From a virus: a stretch of 20,316 bases of DNA. Shown here piece after piece: positions 16,101-20,316 of this stretch; the stretch's first letter is position 1; the number at the start of each line of letters is the position of its first letter. The stretch lies in IMG/VR virus record IMGVR_UViG_3300029349_000013, positions 1 through 20,316 of that record. One strand, given 5' to 3'. Made by a program: the position numbers and the translations under genes. The notes under the pieces were generated by a model that saw nothing but the letters and a program-made list of their open reading frames with translations, searched no databases and had not been told where the DNA came from.

Positions 16101-17616
16101 AAGTGGAAATAGACCAAGAGGAAAAGTTGGCAGTGTTGACGGAAGCAGAGCTTTCTTTCTCAGACAACAGTTCTGAATTTAAGTAAAGGCTTATGTATCT
16201 GTTTTTATTAGATGGGAACTTAAGGATACTATTTGAGTAAAGGGTTGCATCTTCACCACCCCTCAAAGGAAGGACTTGGATGAATTCAGCCTCATGGGAG
16301 ACTGGGTAAAGTAGTAGTCTGGATGAAGATTCAGTGAGCCTACACCTGAAATTAGTAGCCCTTTCGTTTATGGCTACGGATATCTCAATTAAAGTGGCGG
16401 CGTTAATGTTAGAGAAATCGCTGGTCAAAAATTGAATAGACTCTTCCGTCTCATCTATTTGGACTTTTAATTCCATGCCATTGACGAGTTCATAAGGCCC
16501 CTCTGCTTTGTTAATGACTTGTGGCCTGGGTAATGGGAAGTTAGATAGTTGTAAAAACTCTTCCCCACCAGTGGCTGAACTAAGTAGAACGTCCACCCCT
16601 TGGCCATCATAAGATGGTTGAAGTCCAGTTCCATCGTCTACGTAAATTATGGACGGTTGACCAAATTCAGGTGGTTCATTTATGACCGCACTTTCGATTT
16701 GCTTACCATCGTCCTGGTCTGAAACCCCAATAATAGAACTGAGGATGCTTTCCCTGGTCCCTCTGGCCAAAGTGGCAGCATAACTCTTAATTCTTTCTCT
16801 AAAATCCTCGTCACTTTCTACGTCTCGACCATCAGTCAACGGGGCATTATTAACCACCAAGGCACCAGAGAAAGGAAGTGTCACGAACTCAGTGATGGTC
16901 CCTATTCCTGCATTATTGATACTGCCTGCTGCCTCAGAAAAGATTTGAACACCAGACACCTCTTCTTCCCCAGATGGAAGGAACACTTCCCTGAGTAAAG
17001 AAAAGACCACTTCTGGGTTTTGGTTGTTAGCAGGGATTCTTACTTTGGTACTGTTTTGGATCAGGATGTCTGGCTGTCCTTGAGAGTTCACCACAGTGTC
17101 TGAGATAAGGTGGTCTTTTTGAAGAGCAGAAGAAAGGTTGATGGTGTAAAAGGAACCGTTGTTCACTATGCTTGTATAGGAAATTGGCCCCTCGAATTGT
17201 TGGGTTCCACGACCTAAGTAAATAGAGCCAGTGGCTGACCAGGAACTGGCATCATTGACGTAAATGATAGTGCTTCCGGCTATAGGGGGCGGCTTAACAG
17301 CGTAAAGGGAAGTGGATTGCTTGGTGATGTTGCCATTTTTTATGGTAACTGTCCCAGTGGACTGCTTGGCAGTGAATCTGGTTAGAGAGTAGTCTTGTCC
17401 CCTACTGTCCAAGTCTTGATCCTTAAGGGCGTCTATGCTTAGAGTTTCGAGAACTGAAAGGATATCTACGCTATTTTGAAAGTCTTGAGTGGCTATTGCC
17501 TCTAAAAGAGTGAGTAAGACGGAACCGTTGTTGATGTCGTTTACTGGCGTGTCCGCCACCATCTTCCTAACGAGTTCGCCCAAGATTTCAGAATAAGTTC
17601 GCAAAACTACAGCCAT
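10195..17616 (-). CDS. Giant baseplate J-like protein with about 2000-residue modular insertion
   Basis: The protein has 2473 aa. The ATG at 17616 follows AAGGTGGG. Baseplate_J family signs are clear at both ends. Residues 1-300 show an N-terminal helix pair, the AIATQDFQNSVDILSVLETL element and DGRDVESDEDFRERIKSYA with LARGTRESI (262-291). Residues 2330-2473 carry VMPPLAKNIKIALKITVRDG, YTSELGVGEDFILSAIIARC, then a G-I-A-A-I step and a final LPDNILIS. J proteins (P2 gpJ, T4 gp6 relatives) form the wedge ring around the baseplate hub and are usually a few hundred residues long. Between the two parts lie repeated beta-rich modules: the GPY/GGRAN type (373-458, 505-587, 1600-1633), a tandem pair (1222-1332 and 1333-1440) with a third relative at 1787-1880, several GDW-type segments, and an H-G-L module (1962-2016). 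There is no frameshift or stop, so it appears intact. Its gp25-like neighbour upstream and gpI-position neighbour downstream support the call. Confidence 0.88.
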   Translation of the reverse strand: MAVVLRTYSEILGELVRKMVADTPVNDINNGSVLLTLLEAIATQDFQNSVDILSVLETLSIDALKDQDLDSRGQDYSLTRFTAKQSTGTVTIKNGNITKQSTSLYAVKPPPIAGSTIIYVNDASSWSATGSIYLGRGTQQFEGPISYTSIVNNGSFYTINLSSALQKDHLISDTVVNSQGQPDILIQNSTKVRIPANNQNPEVVFSLLREVFLPSGEEEVSGVQIFSEAAGSINNAGIGTITEFVTLPFSGALVVNNAPLTDGRDVESDEDFRERIKSYAATLARGTRESILSSIIGVSDQDDGKQIESAVINEPPEFGQPSIIYVDDGTGLQPSYDGQGVDVLLSSATGGEEFLQLSNFPLPRPQVINKAEGPYELVNGMELKVQIDETEESIQFLTSDFSNINAATLIEISVAINERATNFRCRLTESSSRLLLYPVSHEAEFIQVLPLRGGEDATLYSNSILKFPSNKNRYISLYLNSELLSEKESSASVNTANFSSWSISTSGNLIVQVDGTPLQDRSFSSLDFDNAALSSVSLSQWAEAFNKKFAGVTTEESSSGFLSLKSNKVGSDSTIKILGGSYFSQMFSGQVAENIGKNSDFKLNRQTGNLQLKRELSVGDTVSAGIIDAKGAYVSEPTSVGSYNFSLDTDGRPSEMVLCVDGAGEVRSVNPAAGNTITISTPSTDVMRVTGSTLTMFSSAQLNDYLYIAERSAGWVPVGNSGIFKIINKGSHLTAGSDSYVDVVNVGVVAGGPYSVAASEDVVVFNSSTYPQIFKASSLPNPTIATLTDIVNSVTTNLSNVKGSIYRTNKIKVTSSTESDDVGNIFLPVSSGRIANVFETKQELQGSKQTHVATKRTDKDLSSLFRMSSLNESNVFLDRVTYSDLNSTLTLSATPNPVNYSELLLSTGVLNSSVISYEDGIFIETGANKGQFRYVKEFVGSDEAGTQIMTPTTIFDYKAGDRFGIFNPLSISNEDSCVFAIDGDTTNKNINLNFWRTGRINSQYIPSGTAFSAWDQDNEPGISFGSLQFWSKTTNETEFSDYAVWFKARNWYRTGGAASGNATMLIRAKEYGPNGDSIRFSLEYPTLPSQAHKIIHTTTAANSHAKYFFQSDANRVVGVTGGHTFKVTNIGANLFRYTFDNIATNFATVLVGDILSITESSGVTAGNRGQFYINNVNIPSRYLDIYNPSGVITSLGQPEITDVTVLPDIIGTPAIHNVNCSAQGNTITTVSSGEYFTLYDDAGMVVFWYDVDNVGTATPTVIGASRYVEISTVATGDTSTMVATKTALVVGSDPKFTATSLSNVVTVTNTFNGPVTVGAGGPDSGMSVTLNTAGTSDISIAGNYFTIHDLSGSVAVWYNSGITPEPLHGAARSIQVPFTLGDSATTIANKTSLAVNSDSSFNASFSLGVATITTSFNGSVNDATAGTSGFSIAITQQGSFDGVETLANSQSLYIFPLISNDCQTITDNINNGSSIVEAVPVGIASLTFPKSTKEDTYSYSGNSSALAYGHNPDPLSNLHNFIALYDSTSTIKTFANTSPHFVLKKGLILPGVVPSIYAMDTCPNPNTTDLGEIFKMMPRTNKNILHHLKHKALSQLPIVCDVDSSDNFRKIQIKSKKFGSDGLVEVVGGRANLAEFSILSEPQINSGLLEAKVFAYPPTITKGDWVEVYNTKASKRASRLTGGDYIAVVNSSGINFDFEYKEKEIYSSQFTQWAISDVSASYSRSAGMVYRYQHTDAGSYFDVSADANGSTLSAPNEYPATGATPGTAALEVINYVNGSVSTPITFGLTVSSAPTQGDYFSFQTSLGTTFALWFSVDGNITAPTGTVYTAATHKIMCSILSTDSVNDIVDKISITLQSNANFNANFTGLQIPGTDVSNAVVGDLLVVSGSNTWNAKNKTWNNGEDDIGGFPIIGVGANYLDVINYNGQIQSNAPLGLANFKVFPSPFVRFRSAHSAPAAILLTTVTGGVNVSAICSEDHGLGEGDSCVISDANTGLNGIFTVLTVPDSRSFTVTLGAPIVNSTYSGGFVTKNGIVQTKYKIESLGVNNLFRLSYVSGDAPRFTECGVAVDDWMVLSGKTFSAQNAGKYRVLALSNTHIIFENSSSVEELHTYKNFNDSLNVVNWVSGSNIVTASSPDYFENVVLGDWVRKPEDDISLALQVIAISGTQITLGQNYRGETSTSTGIALSEGGSFAGALLKSKDDIKFFDGDSAFPGDELVVENISSSTWFNTSNSGVRVITQIGVNSSTLRPFLRVQNNGGVAESNVPLTKPDGFYITENSSSLYKSYRQVVRTAISQFNSNERSLFLTPATKYSKLSVSYGTKVKSMGKIGFDVSVVSGNDGYSYYTGILRSVQRIVDGLDSDTLNFPGKRAVGGQIEVMPPLAKNIKIALKITVRDGVNLSDISNDIKSTIISYTSELGVGEDFILSAIIARCMQISGIAAITFTTPSPTEERIAVSSDQKALILPDNILIS
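11977..13953 (-). repeat. About 110-aa repeats inside the J-like gene
   Basis: A tandem pair lies at about 13953-13621 and 13620-13297, with a more diverged third copy at about 12258-11977. Shared order: G-(E/N/D)-YF-(T/S)-(L/I/F), a short turn, V/L-(F)-W-(Y/F), a GA(S/A)R or ATHK step, a GD(T/S) or TDS element opening a helix of the form 'TSTMVATKTAL', then F-x-A and a VTVTN or ATITT strand. The first pair is spaced about 109 residues apart. Confidence 0.75.
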
Positions 17617-17672
17617 TTTTACCCACCTTTTCGTTTGGTGCTGATGATGCTAATAGTGTAAACTTTTTTTGG
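17617..17672 (-). promoter_or_regulatory. 56-nt gap with promoter-like element before the J-like gene
   Basis: TTGACC (17676-17671) contains the TGA stop of the upstream 529-aa gene. A 15-nt spacer beginning with seven A follows, then TATTAG (17655-17650). The spacing is the same as in the gap at 8024-8080. AAGGTGGG near the ATG is the Shine-Dalgarno sequence. No terminator hairpin is visible. This is motif-level evidence only. Confidence 0.35.
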
Positions 17673-19262
17673 TCAATTCGGTGGGTTGACTGAGAAGCTA
17701 ATGGGGATAACTGATCCACCCCCAGATAAAACTACCCCCAGGCTAATCACGAACCCTGAGTAGGTATCATTGCTATAGGCTACGTCAATAAAGTCTAAGC
17801 GATCGAACCTGGGGTCATTTAGGACCTTAGAAGTGATGTTTTCCACCAAAGCCGCCCTGATTTGCTCTGGGGACTCTGTGGTCGATCCGATATTGGTCTT
17901 GATTCCATAGCCTTCGTGCCTAAAAAGACCACCCTCTTCCGTGCTTAGTAAAATCTTTAGGGCCTGCAAGGCATTGCTTTTTCCGTAACTGAGTTGGATG
18001 TCCCCGCTTCCAGAGAAATTTAAGTCACCAGTTTCAGACAAAAACAAATCCACACCCGCTCTTTTCTCGTCCTCACCCTTGGCCTTAAGGAACCATGGTG
18101 TGTCATTCCCTACTGAAGGTGGCAGAGGTTCAGAGGATGGGATTAGGATGAAAAAATTGGAATTAATGGTATTCGGCTTAAAAACTCGAATATGGGATAG
18201 GTCTTGGACCTTATAGATGTCCAAGTTAGCCTCACCGCTCAACTCAATAACAATTTCCCCAGACACAGGTATTTCGATAATGTTTACTATACTTCTTTGG
18301 TCTGGCGAGTTCTCTACTGTGCTTTGCAGTACAACTATTTGATTTATATATAGTTTTTGGATATTAAGTTGGTTTTGTAAGTCGTATTTACCTATGTTAA
18401 TCCTGTTACCGTTACCATTTGAAATTAAAGATATTTTTTCGCCTATTTCGTCGATGTAGGGGGGCTTTAGGTTATTGGCTATGGCGATGTCTATCCACTT
18501 ATCCTGATCGTCTAAGGTTCTGTGAGCTAAAGTTTGAAGGCTTTCCCCAAAGTTGAGCCTAACCAAATTACCTGAGTTGTAACTCTGGATGTTGAAGTTT
18601 GGGTTATTGGCGTTTTGTTTCGCAAAAGCAAACGGATCTACCCCAGAGGTAGGCTTAAGGATAGAAGAGTTGGCTATGATTGTGTCTATGGCGTTAATCC
18701 CCAACTGGAATTGTCTAGACAAATTAATCTGAGGGATGGTTTTGTTTAAAAGCTGAGATGCACTCTTTCTTCCATAGACTTTGTTGAAATCTTCATCCGA
18801 CCCACCTATGATGTCTGAAACATAATCCCTGCCAGCGGCCATCTTTTTTCTAAGGGTAAGAAAGTCATTCCTTTTGAAGTTGCCCACCCTAATGATTTCA
18901 CTGGTAACTATGGAATTCTCTTCTTTAGTTAAAGCGGTCGAGCTTATGGAAATGTTGTCAAAAACTGAGTAATAATCAGCTATTAATGAAGAGTCGGATG
19001 GTCTGGTTGGGTTACTGCCCCTCGTAGCCTCTATGACCGCATCAAACCCCTTAAGCTCCGATGAGAGTCGGTCTGGGTCAGAGTAGGAATTTAAGTTGGA
19101 AATGATGTCCAACCTAATTTGTGACCAACTATCTTTTATGTAGTTAAAACGGTACTTTAGGATAGATGGGATGTCCGCTATGGTCATCGGGTCTTTTTGT
19201 TCAGTCTTAATCCACAAGTTTAGGTCTGAGACGGCATAATAAGCATCTGAAATTACTGACAT
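17673..19262 (-). CDS. Baseplate wedge protein with LysM-like module and gp25-like C-terminal domain
   Basis: The protein has 529 aa. The ATG at 19262 lies one base after the previous TGA, with a GGGCGG-type ribosome site inside the upstream gene. Residues 1-200 are mainly helical and unrecognised. Residues 230-285 (LVRLNFGESLQTLAHRTL, then DKWIDIAIANNLKPPYI) match the 'GDTLxxIAxRxLGDxxxWxxLAxxNxLxPPYI' pattern of LysM-like modules in phage baseplate proteins such as T4 gp53. Residues 402-527 (GVDLFLSETGDLNFSG, GDIQLSYGKSNALQALKILL, EGGLFRHEGYG, LNDPRFDRLDFIDVAYS) match the gp25/gpW wedge family. In T4, gp25, gp53 and gp6 meet in the wedge. Here gp53-like and gp25-like parts share one chain next to the J/gp6-like gene. 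Its probable role is a core wedge component at the tube-sheath initiation ring. The gp25-like call is stronger than the LysM call. Confidence 0.82.
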   Translation of the reverse strand: MSVISDAYYAVSDLNLWIKTEQKDPMTIADIPSILKYRFNYIKDSWSQIRLDIISNLNSYSDPDRLSSELKGFDAVIEATRGSNPTRPSDSSLIADYYSVFDNISISSTALTKEENSIVTSEIIRVGNFKRNDFLTLRKKMAAGRDYVSDIIGGSDEDFNKVYGRKSASQLLNKTIPQINLSRQFQLGINAIDTIIANSSILKPTSGVDPFAFAKQNANNPNFNIQSYNSGNLVRLNFGESLQTLAHRTLDDQDKWIDIAIANNLKPPYIDEIGEKISLISNGNGNRINIGKYDLQNQLNIQKLYINQIVVLQSTVENSPDQRSIVNIIEIPVSGEIVIELSGEANLDIYKVQDLSHIRVFKPNTINSNFFILIPSSEPLPPSVGNDTPWFLKAKGEDEKRAGVDLFLSETGDLNFSGSGDIQLSYGKSNALQALKILLSTEEGGLFRHEGYGIKTNIGSTTESPEQIRAALVENITSKVLNDPRFDRLDFIDVAYSNDTYSGFVISLGVVLSGGGSVIPISFSVNPPN

Positions 19263-19263
19263 A

Positions 19264-20214
19264 TCACCGCCCTAATATAGATTTGACGCTGTTTATGGCG
19301 CCTTTGGCATTACCTAATCCACCCTTAACCTTACTTAGTAAGCTGGGCTTGTCTTTACTCAATCCAAGTTCAAACAACTTTGCTTCTAGAGAGTCGTCCT
19401 CTAATGGCTTGTCCGCTGAGGTTAAATCGTAGGCAGTTAAAGAGATATTGTAGTTGTACATCATCGGGGCGGAAGCATCCCTGGTCATCGTGAACTTATT
19501 AATCACGCAACTGTAGCGGTTATTGTCTTTGTAGTTTATGAAGGATAGGGGGGCAGTAGAGTCAGGTTTTTTTGGAAGGGGTGGGAGAAATGGTGCGGCT
19601 GAACTTAAAAAAGAGGATGCTTTAGCTAACCCGCTTGCAATTAATTGATCACCCAAACTAACCTCTGCTGCCTTTTTAATAGCGTTCTTATATTCTTGGA
19701 AGAAGAGATAAAGTCTATGGAAGGCATAATAACCAGTGCGCTCTAATTTAACCCCAGATTCATGAGGTTTAAGTGGCCCGCCCGTAGCTGAATTGACGGC
19801 ATCTCTGGCTAAATTTTTGGCCTTGTCTAATTTTGCTAATTTATCAGAAAAGAATCCACCTAAAGAATTGGCGAATAAAAAACCACCTTGGTAAAATTCT
19901 CTACCGTCCACTTTTTGAGATACTTGAGTTAAATTATCACCAATAATAGGAGCAACGACCGGCGTATACTTAGGGGCTATGCCTGTGGTCCCTGAGATTG
20001 AAATATCAAAATACCTCTGATCTGAGTGGACTTCTACTGTTCCGCCTATAGTAGGGATTAATTCAGTAGCGTAATGAGTTGTAATGGTTATGTTACTTGG
20101 GTTTAAGGGTAAGTAAATGAGCTTCCTTTTACCGCCAACATTAGACTCAAAGGCGTATGGAAGGGACTTATACCAATTTTCTTTTACATTTTCTATATCG
20201 TAAGTTCCAGCCAT
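19264..20214 (-). CDS. Putative tail tube / baseplate hub-associated protein
   Basis: The protein has 316 aa. The ATG at 20214 follows AAAGGA (in TTAAAGGATTAAAAT), which overlaps the previous stop region. Residues 30-82 (RKLIYLPLNPSNITITTHY, ELIPTIGGTVEVHSDQRYF, ISISGTTGIAPKY) are beta-rich and look like a tube- or hub-binding phage tail domain. A lysine-rich helical stretch follows (about 123-140). FHRLYLFFQEYKNAIKKAA (165-183), a proline-rich linker (207-217), a second beta part (LSFINYKDNNRYSCVINKFT, then RDASAPMMYNYNISLTAYDL), and a basic glycine/lysine C-terminus complete it. There is no catalytic motif or membrane segment. The next gene is the LysM/gp25-like wedge protein, so a role in tube-to-baseplate connection (the part played by T4 gp48/gp54) is plausible. 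That is inference from position and I cannot name the family. Confidence 0.55.
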   Translation of the reverse strand: MAGTYDIENVKENWYKSLPYAFESNVGGKRKLIYLPLNPSNITITTHYATELIPTIGGTVEVHSDQRYFDISISGTTGIAPKYTPVVAPIIGDNLTQVSQKVDGREFYQGGFLFANSLGGFFSDKLAKLDKAKNLARDAVNSATGGPLKPHESGVKLERTGYYAFHRLYLFFQEYKNAIKKAAEVSLGDQLIASGLAKASSFLSSAAPFLPPLPKKPDSTAPLSFINYKDNNRYSCVINKFTMTRDASAPMMYNYNISLTAYDLTSADKPLEDDSLEAKLFELGLSKDKPSLLSKVKGGLGNAKGAINSVKSILGR

Positions 20215-20217
20215 ATT

Positions 20218-20316
20218 TTAATCCTTTAATTTCAATACATTATCAACCCTGAGCGTAAAACCCTCACCTCTATAGGTGACGGGATACAAGCGAATAGAAG
20301 CCGTTAGTGAAACCGA
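20218..20316 (-). CDS. C-terminal end of an unidentified upstream gene (partial)
   Basis: An open frame enters from the right edge and ends at TAA 20220-20218, three bases before the ATG of the 316-aa gene. The 32 visible residues include SVSLTASIRLYPVTY and end NVLKLKD. The frame stays open across the 99 nt available, and the AAAGGA ribosome site of the next gene lies over its last codons, as at other junctions here. The alternating polar/hydrophobic pattern suggests beta strands. By position it should be another tail or baseplate gene. Too little is visible to say more. Confidence 0.6.
   Translation of the reverse strand, partial: SVSLTASIRLYPVTYRGEGFTLRVDNVLKLKD

Overview
The window is one continuous block of virion genes from a tailed bacteriophage, all read leftwards on the minus strand. 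In transcription order, from high to low coordinates, it runs from the tail and baseplate end into the tail-fibre region. No bacterial gene, tRNA, integrase, transposase, CRISPR array or replication gene is visible. The set includes a gp25-type wedge protein with a LysM-like module, a baseplate J-type protein and a protein in the P2 gpI position, followed by fibre proteins. This points to a contractile-tailed (myovirus-type) phage. The very large proteins (2473 and 1709 aa) suggest a large genome. The host cannot be told from this sequence.

Layout in transcription order: (1) the last 32 codons of an unidentified gene at 20316-20218; (2) a 316-aa tail tube/baseplate-associated candidate; (3) a 529-aa wedge protein joining a LysM-like module to a gp25-like C-terminal domain; (4) a 56-nt gap with a possible promoter; (5) a 2473-aa J-like protein whose N- and C-terminal family regions are separated by about 2000 residues of repeated beta-rich modules; (6) a 701-aa protein in the gpI position that shares two module types with the J protein; (7) a second, 57-nt gap with a similar promoter-like element; (8) a 1709-aa modular fibre or baseplate-decoration protein; (9) a 414-aa fibre protein built on four repeats; (10) a 282-aa structural protein starting at GTG; (11) a 65-aa helical protein of unknown role; (12) the first 186 codons of another fibre gene, cut by the window edge.

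Junctions are tight: stop and start codons overlap or Shine-Dalgarno sequences lie over the previous stop. The exceptions are the two gaps of 56 and 57 nt, placed before the two largest genes. Both carry TTGACC-N15-TAT elements and may divide the operon into transcription units. There is no gene-free stretch longer than 60 nt. The main novelty is modular: the same small modules recur inside and between the J-like, gpI-position and 1709-aa proteins, as if this baseplate and fibre set grew by copying and shuffling a limited stock of parts. Nothing here looks like a defence system or a new enzyme.
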